A stretch of 47,610 bases of DNA from an uncultured Collinsella sp. (GCA_959018755.1 CAUEMA010000016.1:1-47610); one strand, 5' to 3'; counted from the stretch's first letter, positions 38,557-46,926 are shown. Program-made: numbers and translations. Notes: generated by a model not told the origin, from the sequence alone.

Positions 38557-39735
38557 ATGAACGTTCTGGTCGTCAACGCGGGATCTTCGACTCTTAAGTA
38601 TCAGGTCATCGACACCAAGTCCCACAAGGTGTCCGCAAAGGGCTCCTGCGAGCGCGTCTGCTTTACCGGCGGTACCTTCACCCACGCTGCCAACGGTTCC
38701 AAGAAGGTGACCGAGAACATCGAGTTCCCCGACCACAAGGTCGCCATCGAAGTCGTCCTGAAGGACCTCGAGGCCAACGGCGTTAAGATCGAGGGCATTG
38801 GCCACCGTATCGTCCAGGGCGGTTGGTACTTTGGCGATTCCTCCCTCGTCGACGAGGACGTTCTCGCCAAGATCCGTGAGGTCGCCCCGCTGGCGCCGCT
38901 GCACAACAACCCCGAGGCCAACGTTATCGAGTTCTGCCTGGAGCAGTATCCCGACCTGCCCAACGTTACGGTCTACGACACCGCTTTCCACTTCAACATG
39001 CCCGAGGTCGCCAAGACCTACGCCCTTCCCAAGGATGTTTGCGACAAGCTGCATATCCGTAAGTACGGCGCCCACGGCACCAGCTATCGTTACATCTCCA
39101 AGAGGGTCGCCGAGATGACCAACGGCGAGGCCCGCAAGGTCGTCGTGTGCCACATCGGCTCTGGCGCTTCCTTGTGCGCCATCGAGGACGGCAAGTGCAT
39201 GGACACCACTATGGGCTTGACGCCGCTCGACGGTGTCATGATGGGCACCCGCTGCGGCTCCATTGACCCGGCTACCGTGTGCTACCTGCAGCGCGAGGGT
39301 GGCTACACCTTCGACGAGGTCGACGAGATGATGAACAAGAAGTCCGGCCTTTTGGCTGTGACCGGCGGCAAGACCAACGACTGCCGCAACGTCGAGGAGC
39401 TCGCCGCTGCTGGCGACCCCGAGGCTCAGCTCGCCTTCGACATGTTTGTCTACAAGATTGCCGCCAAGGCTGCCGAGATGGCCACTTCCATGTGCGGCAT
39501 GGATACCCTGGTCTTTACCGCTGGCATCGGCGAGCACGCTCCGGCCGTCCGCGCCGGCGTGGCCGACCGTCTGGCCTTTATGGGCGTCAAGATGGATCAT
39601 GCCCGCAACGCCCTGCGTGGCGACGGCGCTTGGTGCCTGTCTGCCAAGGATTCTAAGGTCAAGATCTTCGTCATCCCCACGGACGAGGAGTTCATGATCG
39701 CTTCTGACGTCGAGCGCATCGTCAACGGCAAATAA
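38557..39735 (+). CDS. ackA: Acetate kinase paralogue 1 (divergent active-site positions)
   Basis: The 392-residue ASKHA-fold kinase belongs to the AckA family (acetyl phosphate plus ADP to acetate plus ATP). Motifs: VVNAGSSTLKYQ at 6-17, GHRIVQGGW, VYDTAFHFNMPEVA, YGAHGTSYRY, CHIGSGASLCAIEDGK, MGTRCGSIDPA and FTAGIGEHA. Several usually invariant positions differ: Asn of HLGNG is Ser202, the second His of HGTSH is Tyr177, and Ser12 is Thr12. The second copy (39899) keeps Asn, His and Ser at these sites. Both copies have Ala before the catalytic His and Gln in VQGG, where typical AckA has Phe and His. It may have altered substrate use or activity. Confidence 0.88.
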   Translation: MNVLVVNAGSSTLKYQVIDTKSHKVSAKGSCERVCFTGGTFTHAANGSKKVTENIEFPDHKVAIEVVLKDLEANGVKIEGIGHRIVQGGWYFGDSSLVDEDVLAKIREVAPLAPLHNNPEANVIEFCLEQYPDLPNVTVYDTAFHFNMPEVAKTYALPKDVCDKLHIRKYGAHGTSYRYISKRVAEMTNGEARKVVVCHIGSGASLCAIEDGKCMDTTMGLTPLDGVMMGTRCGSIDPATVCYLQREGGYTFDEVDEMMNKKSGLLAVTGGKTNDCRNVEELAAAGDPEAQLAFDMFVYKIAAKAAEMATSMCGMDTLVFTAGIGEHAPAVRAGVADRLAFMGVKMDHARNALRGDGAWCLSAKDSKVKIFVIPTDEEFMIASDVERIVNGK

Positions 39736-39745
39736 TTGCAAGAGG

Positions 39746-39785
39746 GGAGGGGCTGGACGACCAAGTGCCGTTCAGCCCCTCCTTT
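39746..39785 (+). terminator. Terminator between the two ackA genes
   Basis: A 14-bp stem with one wobble (39746-39759 with 39769-39782) is followed by TTT, so the two paralogues are probably separate transcripts. Confidence 0.8.
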
Positions 39786-39815
39786 GCGCTCGCTGGGCGA
39801 TATTCTGATAGCTAT

Positions 39816-39843
39816 TTATCAAGATATGATAACTTCTTATTAA
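39816..39843 (+). promoter_or_regulatory. Promoter and candidate operator of ackA copy 2
   Basis: TTATCA (39816-39821) and TGATAA (39827-39832) form a 17-base palindrome. The left arm is also a -35-like element 16 bases before TATTAA (39838-39843). A repressor bound here would block the promoter. The regulator is unknown. Confidence 0.45.
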
Positions 39844-39898
39844 AATGCGGCCGCCTTAAGGGGTCTGCGTCGACCGTATTGCACTACAAAGGAGTCTC

Positions 39899-41077
39899 AT
39901 GAACGTACTTGTTGTCAACGCCGGCAGCTCAAGCCTTAAATATCAGCTTTTGGATACCGATACCCGCGAGGTTTTCGCCAAGGGCAACTGCGAGCGTATC
40001 GGATCGGACATGGGCATCTTCGGCCACTCCGAGAACGGTGGCGCCAAGCAGACCGAGGAGGTTCCCTTCCCCGATCATCGCTCTGCCATCGCTCGTGTGC
40101 TCGAGGAGCTCGAGAAGACCGACTTTACGATTGATGGCATTGGGCATCGCATCGTTCAGGGCGGCTGGCACTTCGATGATTCCGCGGTCGTCGACGACGA
40201 GGTCATGGCCAAGATCCTTGAGGTGGCACCGCTTGCTCCGCTGCACAACTACGGCGAGGCCGCAGCAATCGAGTATTGCCGCGAGAAGTATCCTGAGCTG
40301 CCCAACGTCGCCGTTTTCGACACCTCGTTCCACATGACCATGCCCGAGGTCGCCTACACCTACGCCCTGCCCAAGGACGTGTGCGACAAGTACCACGTGC
40401 GCAAGTACGGCGCCCACGGTACGAGCCACCGTTACGAGTGGATGATGGCCAAGGAGATCCTTGGCTCGCGTTGCCACCGCCTGCTCTCGTGCCATTTGGG
40501 CAACGGTGCCTCGCTCGCTGCCATCGAGGACGGCGTGTGCCGCGACACCACGATGGGGCTCACGCCGCTTGACGGCCTGATGATGGGAACCCGCTGCGGC
40601 TCCATCGACCCGGCTACCGTGTGCTACCTGCAGCGTGAGGGCGGCTACAGCTACCAGGAAGTCGACGACATGATGAACAAGCAGTCTGGTCTGCTTGCTA
40701 TCTCGGGTATCTCCAACGACGCCCGCGACATCCGCACGCGCGCCTCCGAGGGCGACGAGCGCTGCCTGCTCGCCTTCGATATGTTCGCCTACAAGGCCAT
40801 GCAGCAGGCCGGCTCCATGATCGCTTCCATGGCGGGCGTGGACACCATCACCTTTACCGCCGGCATCGGCGAGAACGACTGGTCGATCCGCAAGGCCTTC
40901 TGCGACTGCTTTGAGTGGCTGGGCGTGCGCATCGACAACAACAGGAACCGCGAGGCCGTAGGCAACGGTCCGCAGGTCATCAGTGCCGCCGGTTCCGCCG
41001 TCACGGTCATGGTCATCCCCACCGACGAGGAATACATGATCGCCCACGACGTCGAGCGTCTGACCAAGAACAACTAA
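39899..41077 (+). CDS. ackA: Acetate kinase (paralogue 2, more canonical)
   Basis: A 392-residue acetate kinase, tandem paralogue of the gene at 38557. Motifs: VVNAGSSSLKYQ, GHRIVQGGW, VFDTSFHMTMPEVA, YGAHGTSHRY, CHLGNGASLAAIEDG, MGTRCGSIDPATV and FTAGIGEND. It keeps Asn202, His177 and Ser12, which paralogue 1 has changed, so this is the better candidate for the ATP-forming enzyme of acetate fermentation. AAAGGAG precedes ATG 39899, and its own promoter/operator lies upstream. It converges with pta. Confidence 0.93.
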   Translation: MNVLVVNAGSSSLKYQLLDTDTREVFAKGNCERIGSDMGIFGHSENGGAKQTEEVPFPDHRSAIARVLEELEKTDFTIDGIGHRIVQGGWHFDDSAVVDDEVMAKILEVAPLAPLHNYGEAAAIEYCREKYPELPNVAVFDTSFHMTMPEVAYTYALPKDVCDKYHVRKYGAHGTSHRYEWMMAKEILGSRCHRLLSCHLGNGASLAAIEDGVCRDTTMGLTPLDGLMMGTRCGSIDPATVCYLQREGGYSYQEVDDMMNKQSGLLAISGISNDARDIRTRASEGDERCLLAFDMFAYKAMQQAGSMIASMAGVDTITFTAGIGENDWSIRKAFCDCFEWLGVRIDNNRNREAVGNGPQVISAAGSAVTVMVIPTDEEYMIAHDVERLTKNN

Positions 41078-41100
41078 CGCACCCGTTTGCATGTAAACGA

Positions 41101-41135
41101 AAGGCCTCCCGAGCAACAGCTCCGGAGGCCTTTTT
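41101..41135 (+). terminator. Strong terminator after ackA copy 2
   Basis: AAGGCCTCC-C-GAGC-AACA-GCTC-C-GGAGGCCTT forms a long stem with one internal mismatch, followed by five Ts. Confidence 0.92.
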
Positions 41136-41283
41136 ACTAGCAGTCGGAAATTCCAGTCCCAAAGTGACCATCGCCAGCAACGCCTGCGCTCCCAGCAACG
41201 GCGCCCGATCATTCAGACCTTCAGCTCCAGCTCGCAGCCAAGCCGCCGTCCACCCCAGATACCCTGATTGTTACGTGACGGTA

Positions 41284-41414
41284 GAAGGCAGCACAGGTTA
41301 ACCCCTGAAAACACTCCGCAGACCAGAAACGCCCCCGTTCATAGCTCCGAAGGAGCAGAACGAGGGCGTTTCATTGGTCGAGGACGTTTTCAGGGGTTAA
41401 CCTGTGCTGCCTTC
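41284..41414. repeat. Large nested palindrome after pta
   Basis: A perfect 29-bp inverted repeat (41284-41312 with 41386-41414) encloses a second long hairpin, AAACGCCC-C-CGTTC-ATA-GCTCC-GAA-GGAGC-A-GAACG-A-GGGCGTTT, itself flanked by GACCA/TGGTC. The element lies 16 bases past the pta stop. Its architecture is like the elements near 44.9 and 45.1 kb, but the core sequence differs. Confidence 0.8.
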
Positions 41415-41430
41415 GGCGGGGATATGTCCG

Positions 41431-42411
41431 CTACTCAGCCATCTGAGCCTGGACGGCAGTGATGGCCACGACACCCACGATGTCGTCGGCAGAGCAGCCG
41501 CGCGACAGGTCGTTAACCGGCTTGGCGATGCCCTGCAGGATGGGGCCGTAAGCGTCGGCGCCGGCGAAGCGCTGGACCAGCTTGTAGCCGATGTTGCCGG
41601 CCTCGAGGTCGGGGAACACGAGCACGTTGGCCTTACCGGCAACGGAGGAACCGGGAGCCTTGAGCTGGGCGACGGTGGGAACGATGGCGGCGTCGAGCTG
41701 CAGGTCGCCATCGATGGCGAGCTCGGGAGCCTTCTCCTTGCAGAACTTCACAGCCTCCTGGACCTTCTTGGCGACCTCGCCGCCGGCGGAGCCCATGGTG
41801 GAGTAGGAGAGCATGGCCACGTGCGGCTCAACGTTGCCCATGAAGGTGGACCAGGAGTGAGCGGAGGCGATGGCGATCTCGGAGAGCTCGTCGGAGGACG
41901 GGTTGATGTTGAGGCCGCAGTCGGCGAAGATCAGCGTGCCGTCGGTGCCGAACTGCGGAGTGTCGGTGCACATCACGAAGAAGGCCGACACCAACTTGGT
42001 GCCCGGGGCGGTCTTGAGGATCTGCAGCGCGGGGCGCAGCGTGTCGGCGGTGGAGTGGCAGGCGCCGGAGACCAGGCCGTCGGCGTCGCCCATCTTGACC
42101 ATCATGGTGCCAAAGTAGGTAGCATCCATCACCTGGGCGCGAGCCTGCTCGATGGTGACGCCCTTCTTGGCGCGGAGCTCGGCAAACTTCTGCGCGTACT
42201 CCTCGTGCTTCTCGGCATTGCGCGGGTCGATGACGGTAGCGTCGGGAACGTTGATCTCGTCGGGGTTGCCCAGGATGACGATCTTTGCCAGGCCCTCCTC
42301 GATGATCTTGGTGGCTGCGACGATGGTGCGCGGATCCTCGCCCTCGGGCAGGACGATCGTCTTAAGGTCGGCCTTGGCGGCAGACTTCATACGGTTAAGG
42401 AAATCGCTCAT
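41431..42411 (-). CDS. pta: Phosphate acetyltransferase
   Basis: A 326-residue enzyme converts acetyl-CoA and phosphate to acetyl phosphate, the AckA substrate. Signatures are IVLPEGEDPRTIVAATKI, VSGACHSTADTLRPALQILKT (the PTA substrate-binding motif), IFADCGLNINPSSDELSEIAIAS, MLSYSTMGSAGG and LVFPDLEAGNIGYKLVQRFAGA. It is the short single-domain Pta type without the regulatory N-terminal domain. AAGGAGTAAC precedes the ATG at 42411. It is convergent with the ackA pair, so expression is not operonic although the steps are consecutive. Confidence 0.95.
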   Translation of the reverse strand: MSDFLNRMKSAAKADLKTIVLPEGEDPRTIVAATKIIEEGLAKIVILGNPDEINVPDATVIDPRNAEKHEEYAQKFAELRAKKGVTIEQARAQVMDATYFGTMMVKMGDADGLVSGACHSTADTLRPALQILKTAPGTKLVSAFFVMCTDTPQFGTDGTLIFADCGLNINPSSDELSEIAIASAHSWSTFMGNVEPHVAMLSYSTMGSAGGEVAKKVQEAVKFCKEKAPELAIDGDLQLDAAIVPTVAQLKAPGSSVAGKANVLVFPDLEAGNIGYKLVQRFAGADAYGPILQGIAKPVNDLSRGCSADDIVGVVAITAVQAQMAE

Positions 42412-42464
42412 GTTACTCCTTACAAGCGTTTCGCTAAGCTCCAGGCGCCTGACTGCACACGAAT

Positions 42465-42485
42465 AAACCCGCTGCTAGCGGGTTT
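42465..42485. terminator. Hairpin in the pta-glf divergent region
   Basis: AAACCCGCT-GCT-AGCGGGTTT is a perfect 9-bp hairpin with a three-base loop between divergent genes. It may lie in the pta leader as an attenuator, but no clear T tract follows on the minus strand. Confidence 0.4.
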
Positions 42486-42558
42486 ACCTTTCAATAATGT
42501 ACGCCGCGGTGCTTGAGCTTTCCTTGTGTGGCAAGCTCATTATAGGACGCATTAGCGC

Positions 42559-42564
42559 TATAAT
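42559..42564 (+). promoter_or_regulatory. -10 element of the glf promoter
   Basis: A consensus TATAAT lies 79 bases before the glf ATG. No convincing -35 is seen 16-18 bases upstream. Confidence 0.35.
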
Positions 42565-42642
42565 CGCTCTGATAAATATGTCTCGAAGAATGTTCGAGAA
42601 AAGCCCAGCTAACGAGCCCGTGGCTTTTGACAAGGAGTATCG

Positions 42643-43845
42643 ATGCAGATTACCTCAGGCCTGCCTGAAGGCTTTAACGCCGGCGCATACGACATGATTG
42701 TTGTCGGTGCCGGATATGCCGGTGCCGTTTGTGCCCGCCGTCTCGCCGAGACCATCGGCTATCGCGTTGCCGTTCTGGAGCGTCGTAGCCACATTGCGGG
42801 CAACGCTTACGACTGCGCTGATGAGGCCGGGATCCTTATCCACGAGTACGGTCCGCACATCTACCACACTTTTAACGAGCGCGTCCATAATTTCCTGTCG
42901 CGCTTTACCAAGTGGACGGACTATCAGCACAAGGTGCTCGCCAACATCAACGGTACCCTTATGCCCGTGCCCTTTAACCACGCGAGCCTCAAGCTCGCCT
43001 TTGGCGATGAGCGCGGCGAGGAGCTGTATCAGAAGCTCGTGGAGACCTTTGGCAAGGACGTCAAGGTGCCCATTATGGAGCTGCGCAAGAAGAACGACCC
43101 GGATCTTGTCGAGGTCGCCGATTACGTCTACGAGAACGTCTTTTTGCATTACACCATGAAGCAGTGGGGTCAGACGCCCGACCAGATCGATCCCTCGATC
43201 ACCGGCCGCGTTCCCGTCTTTGTGGGCGACGATGACCGCTACTTCCCGCAGGCTCCCTTCCAGGGCATGCCGCAGGACGGCTATACCGCGCTGTTCGAGC
43301 ACATGCTCGACCACGATCTGATTGATGTGTTCTGCGACGTGGACGCCCGCGACCTCTTCGAGATCGACGAGACCACCGTCAAGATCGACGGTAAGGTCTA
43401 TGGCGGCGAGATCGTCTACACCGGTCCGCTTGACGAGCTGTTCAACCTCGACCTGGGCGCTCTACCGTACCGTACGCTCGACATGAAGTTCGAGACGCTC
43501 GATATGGACCAGTTCCAGCCCGTGGGCACCGTCAATTACACCACGAGCGAGGATTACACGCGTATCACCGAGTTCAAGAACATGACTGGTCAGGTCCTGC
43601 CCGGCAAGACCACCATCATGAAGGAGTATTCCAAGGCCTATACGCCCGACTCGGGCGAGACGCCCTATTACGCCATTCTGGAGCCCGAGAACCGCGAGCT
43701 CTATGAGCGCTATCTTGAGCGCGTCCAGAACCTGACGAACTTCCACCCGGTGGGTCGCCTGGCCGAGTATCGTTACTACGATATGGATGCCGTGACCAAC
43801 TCTGCCCTCGATCTTTCGGATGAGATTATCGCCTGCCATGCATAA
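42643..43845 (+). CDS. glf: UDP-galactopyranose mutase
   Basis: A 400-residue flavoenzyme interconverts UDP-galactopyranose and UDP-galactofuranose for cell-surface glycans. The N-terminal FAD motif is IVVGAGYAGAVCARRL (about 15-30). RRSHIAGNAYD, HEYGPHIYHT, FLSRFTKW, VPIMELRKK and VGRLAEYRYYDMDAV are family signatures, the last near the C-terminal FAD site. AAGGAG lies before ATG 42643. The stop overlaps the glycosyltransferase start (ATGCATAA), indicating that a galactofuranose-containing polysaccharide or lipid is made by the pair. Confidence 0.95.
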   Translation: MQITSGLPEGFNAGAYDMIVVGAGYAGAVCARRLAETIGYRVAVLERRSHIAGNAYDCADEAGILIHEYGPHIYHTFNERVHNFLSRFTKWTDYQHKVLANINGTLMPVPFNHASLKLAFGDERGEELYQKLVETFGKDVKVPIMELRKKNDPDLVEVADYVYENVFLHYTMKQWGQTPDQIDPSITGRVPVFVGDDDRYFPQAPFQGMPQDGYTALFEHMLDHDLIDVFCDVDARDLFEIDETTVKIDGKVYGGEIVYTGPLDELFNLDLGALPYRTLDMKFETLDMDQFQPVGTVNYTTSEDYTRITEFKNMTGQVLPGKTTIMKEYSKAYTPDSGETPYYAILEPENRELYERYLERVQNLTNFHPVGRLAEYRYYDMDAVTNSALDLSDEIIACHA

Positions 43846-44869
43846 AGTCATATCATTCGGTATTCCCTCGTATAACGCCGCCAAGGACATGGACCATTGC
43901 ATCACCTCCATTCTGGAGGGGAGCAATTACGCCACCGATATCGAGATCATCATCGTCGATGACGGTTCCAAGGACGAGACGGCAGCTAAGGCCGACGAGT
44001 GGGAGACGCGTTATCCCGGCATCATTCGCGCGGTGCATCAGGAGAATGGCGGCCACGGCATCGCCGTCCTCTCGGGCTTGCGCGAGGCACAGGGCACCTA
44101 CTACAAGGTCGTCGACTCGGACGACTGGCTCGATGGCGCAGCCCTATCGACTATGCTTTCGATCCTTCGCGGTTTTGAGGAGCGCGACCAGCGCGTCGAC
44201 CTCTTTATCTCGAACTATGTGTACGAGAAGGTTTACGAGGGCACACACACCGCTATCGGCTACAAGTTTGCCCTGCCGCGAAAAAAGATCTTTACCTGGG
44301 ACCAGATTGGTCATTTCCGTCTGGACCAGAATCTGCTTATGCACAGCCTGTGCTATCGCACGGATGTGCTGCGCGCGTCCAATCTGCCCATGCCGCCGCA
44401 CACGTTCTATGTAGACAACATCTACGCCTACGTGCCGCTGCCGCGTTGCAAGACCATGTACTACGCCGACATCGACCTCTATCGCTACTTTATCGGCCGT
44501 GAGGGCCAAAGCGTCAACGAAGCCACGATGGTCAAGCGTCTGGACCAGCAGTTCCGCGTGACGCGCATCATGATGGAGTCGTTCCATCTGTACGGCGATG
44601 TCGAGTCGTCGCGTCTGCGCTCGTACATGATGGGCTATTTCACCATGATGATGGCAATCTGCTCGGTGCTTACTAAGCTTTCCGACGAGGATTGTGCCGA
44701 CGAGCGCCTGAAGACGTTGTGGAATGATCTGAAGGCCTATGACGAGCGCATGTATCGTCGTGCACGCTACGGTGTGGTTGGCTTCTTCACCAACCTGCGC
44801 GGCCGTGCCGGTGACAAAACCACACTCGGCCTATACCGTCTTGCCTCAAAGATCTTCAAATTCAACTAG
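43838..44869 (+). CDS. Glycosyltransferase family 2
   Basis: A 343-residue GT-A fold enzyme: ISFGIPSYNAAKDMDHCITSI at the start, EIIIVDDGSKDETAAKADEW, GHGIAVLSGLREAQGTYYKVVDSDDWLD (the DxD metal/nucleotide-sugar motif, here DSDD), then a family-specific C-terminal half. No membrane segment is clear. Coupling to glf by an eight-base overlap makes galactofuranosyl transfer likely, but donor and acceptor are not shown by sequence. It is followed by the 44.9 kb palindromic element. Confidence 0.9.
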   Translation: MHKVISFGIPSYNAAKDMDHCITSILEGSNYATDIEIIIVDDGSKDETAAKADEWETRYPGIIRAVHQENGGHGIAVLSGLREAQGTYYKVVDSDDWLDGAALSTMLSILRGFEERDQRVDLFISNYVYEKVYEGTHTAIGYKFALPRKKIFTWDQIGHFRLDQNLLMHSLCYRTDVLRASNLPMPPHTFYVDNIYAYVPLPRCKTMYYADIDLYRYFIGREGQSVNEATMVKRLDQQFRVTRIMMESFHLYGDVESSRLRSYMMGYFTMMMAICSVLTKLSDEDCADERLKTLWNDLKAYDERMYRRARYGVVGFFTNLRGRAGDKTTLGLYRLASKIFKFN

Positions 44870-44901
44870 CTGCTGAACAATCGCTGCTGATAGGTTGACT
44901 G

Positions 44902-45011
44902 GGCCCCTTGGCCTTTAGTTTGCTACTGCGAACGGTCCTGCTCGCACGGAAAGCACATTAAGTGCTTTCCGGCTCGTGCGGAACTTGTATCAAACTAAAG
45001 GCCAAGGGGCC
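44902..45011 (+). repeat. Structured 3'-end element, family 2, copy C (after the glycosyltransferase)
   Basis: A perfect 21-bp outer stem (44902-44922 with 44991-45011) encloses a core holding GCTCGCACG, a 5-bp variable stem, CACATTAAGTG, the matching variable strand, and CGGCTCGTGCGGAACT. The element starts 33 bases after the glycosyltransferase stop. Copy D (45105-45229) has the same core on the opposite strand. Confidence 0.8.
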
Positions 45012-45104
45012 TCTGCCATAAGAATTGATTGTCAGGCAGCTGAATTTGAAGATCTTAGACGCGCGGTACACAGGGGCCTGGGCTGAAAGGAATCTTGTTG
45101 AGTA

Positions 45105-45229
45105 GGTTGCCCGGTGGGTCTTGGTTATGTTTGTCGCGAGTTCCGCACGAGCCGAAGAGCACTTAATGTGCTCTTCGTGCGAGCCAGGGCTGTAGAGCAG
45201 CAAACATAACCAAGACCCACCGGGCAACC
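45105..45229 (-). repeat. Structured 3'-end element, family 2, copy D (after the S58 peptidase)
   Basis: A perfect 29-bp outer stem (45105-45133 with 45201-45229) encloses the same core as copy C on the minus strand. The variable inner 5-bp stem is AAGAG/CTCTT instead of GAAAG/CTTTC. Only the inner five pairs (GTTTG/CAAAC) of the outer stem are shared with copy C; the rest is unrelated in sequence but fully paired. It lies 12 bases after the peptidase stop. Confidence 0.8.
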
Positions 45230-45241
45230 GGACGAGCTAGT

Positions 45242-46243
45242 TTACTTCGCGGCGCCGGGGATGCCGTGGGAGGTTTTGGCGGTTTTGGCTCCGTTTACGA
45301 TGGCGGATTCTAGGGCCCTTACGGCGAGCATGCCCAGCAGGTCTAGGGGAACGGCGGTGCTAGCCTGAGCGCCCAACTTGCCGCTGGCGAGGGTGTAGAT
45401 GGTGTCGCCGTCGTTGGTGGTGTGTGTGGGGCGGATGGCGTGCGCGTAGGCGTCTGCGGCCATCTGAGAGACTTTGGTGGCCTGGGCCTTGGTGAGCTCC
45501 ATGTTGGTGACGATGCAGCTGATGGTGGTGTTGGTGCGGTCGAGCGGCATCTGCATAGAGCCGGCGGCGGCAAGAGCGGCGAGCTCCATGTCGACAATCT
45601 GGTCGCTATCGGCTGCGGCACGCATGCCGGCGACCCACTCGCCGGTGGTCGGGTCGACGACGTTGCCGCAGGCGTTGACCGAGACCACGGCGCCCACCTT
45701 GACGGGGCCGAGTGCCACGGCGGCAGCTCCGAGGCCGGCCTTCATGCAGGTGGCAGGCCCCATGAGCTTGCCTACCGTGGCGCCGGCACCGGCGCCCACG
45801 TTGCCCTGCTCGAGCGTGGCGGGGGTGTGGTCGAGCGCCTCGCGCACGGCGGCGATGCCGGCCTCTATGTCGGGGCGCACGGTGGGGTCGCCAAAGGCGA
45901 GGTCGAAGATACAGCTGGAGCACACGATGGGCACCTGCGTGGGGCCGACGGGCAGACCGATACCGCGGCTCTCGAGTTCGCGGGCCACGCCGCTTGCGGC
46001 TTCGAGGCCAAAGGCCGATCCGCCCGAAAGGCAGACGGCGTGGACCTTATCGACGGTGTTTTCGGGACGCAGCAGGTCGGTCTCGCGCGAAGCGGGAGCG
46101 CCGCCGCGTACGTCAACGCCGCCGGTGGCACCCTCGGGCGCCACGATTGCGGTACAGCCGGTGCCAGCCTCCTCGTCCGTATAGTTGCCAAAGCAAAAGC
46201 CATCGACATCGCAGACGTCAATGGCCTCGAGCAGTGTATCCAT
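45242..46243 (-). CDS. P1/S58 family peptidase (DmpA/NylC-like)
   Basis: A 333-residue Ntn-type self-processing hydrolase. GNYTDEEAGTGCTAIVAPEGATGGVDVRGGAPASRETDLL is the typical start, VHAVCLSGGSAFGLEAASGVARELE the S58 signature, GNVGAGAGATVGKL follows, and LDRTNTTISCIVTN lies near residue 240, where Asn-Thr is the expected autocleavage site. Such enzymes are aminopeptidases or amide hydrolases acting on beta-amino or D-amino peptides, nylon oligomers, or unknown substrates. AGGAG precedes the ATG at 46243. It is monocistronic; structured element D follows its stop. Confidence 0.9.
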   Translation of the reverse strand: MDTLLEAIDVCDVDGFCFGNYTDEEAGTGCTAIVAPEGATGGVDVRGGAPASRETDLLRPENTVDKVHAVCLSGGSAFGLEAASGVARELESRGIGLPVGPTQVPIVCSSCIFDLAFGDPTVRPDIEAGIAAVREALDHTPATLEQGNVGAGAGATVGKLMGPATCMKAGLGAAAVALGPVKVGAVVSVNACGNVVDPTTGEWVAGMRAAADSDQIVDMELAALAAAGSMQMPLDRTNTTISCIVTNMELTKAQATKVSQMAADAYAHAIRPTHTTNDGDTIYTLASGKLGAQASTAVPLDLLGMLAVRALESAIVNGAKTAKTSHGIPGAAK

Positions 46244-46303
46244 GTTTAACTCCTATCGGTTTTCCGCCGCGCCTTGTGCCCGGTCGGGATCCGTACGGTA
46301 CGC

Positions 46304-46337
46304 AAAAATTGTAGGCGCTGGGGAATACCCAGCGCCA
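46304..46337 (-). terminator. Terminator after maf
   Basis: GGCGCTGGG (46315-46323) and CCCAGCGCC (46329-46337) form a perfect 9-bp stem with loop GAATA. On the minus strand TACAATTTTTG follows. Confidence 0.72.
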
Positions 46338-46344
46338 GATGCAA

Positions 46345-46926
46345 TTACGAGAGTTTTTGAATCGCGCGCGCGACGCGGGCGATGGGCAAGCCCACCACGT
46401 TGTAGAAGTCGCCCGAAATGTCATGCACGAGCAGGCGGCCGCCTGTGCCCTGGATGCCGTAGGCCCCGGCCTTGTCCATGGGTTCACCGGAGGCAACATA
46501 GCGCTCGATCTGCTCTTCGGTAAGCTCATAGAACGTCACGTCGGTCACATCGACAAACGACAGGCTCTCGGCGGCATGCGGAGCTGTAGCGTCGCCGGCT
46601 TTAACGATGCAGACGCCGGTCGCCACCTGGTGCGTGCAGCCCGAAAGCTCGCGGAGCATGGTGCGTGCCTCGTCCTCGTTTGCCGGCTTACCCAAAATCT
46701 TGCCATCGAAGGTGACGATGGTATCGGCCGCGACGGTCAGCTCATTGGGCTCGGCATGCTCGGCGGCGACGGCAGCGGCTTTGGCACGCGCCAAGCGCTC
46801 GACGAGCGTAAGCGGAGCTTCGCTATCAAAGGGCGTTTCATCGATATCCGCGGGAATCACGCGAATGTTGTAGCCTGCCTCGCGCATCAGCTCTATGCGG
46901 CGCGGCGATTGCGAAGCCAAAATCAT
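46345..46926 (-). CDS. maf: Maf family nucleotide pyrophosphatase
   Basis: A 193-residue house-cleaning NTP pyrophosphatase. ILASQSPRRIELMREAGY is the N-terminal Maf motif, ELTVAADTIVTFDGKILGKP carries the catalytic Asp, and DKAGAYGIQGTGG binds the base. It hydrolyses dTTP/UTP or modified nucleotides. Its ATGA start overlaps the stop of the upstream PfpI-like gene by four bases, so they form a translationally coupled pair. Confidence 0.93.
   Translation of the reverse strand: MILASQSPRRIELMREAGYNIRVIPADIDETPFDSEAPLTLVERLARAKAAAVAAEHAEPNELTVAADTIVTFDGKILGKPANEDEARTMLRELSGCTHQVATGVCIVKAGDATAPHAAESLSFVDVTDVTFYELTEEQIERYVASGEPMDKAGAYGIQGTGGRLLVHDISGDFYNVVGLPIARVARAIQKLS

Noticed and set aside
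38542..41212. Long minus-strand frames opposite both ackA genes (399 and 427 codons)
   Set aside because: Both mirror the AckA coding frames. Their mutual resemblance follows from ackA duplication, not from real coding.
41404..42516. 370-codon frame opposite pta
   Set aside because: Shadow frame running through the nested palindrome; no domain is recognisable.
44870..45241. Insertion sequence or CRISPR array in the palindromic region
   Set aside because: There is no transposase frame, no target duplication and no regularly spaced direct repeats. The repeats are nested inverted hairpins with variable arms.
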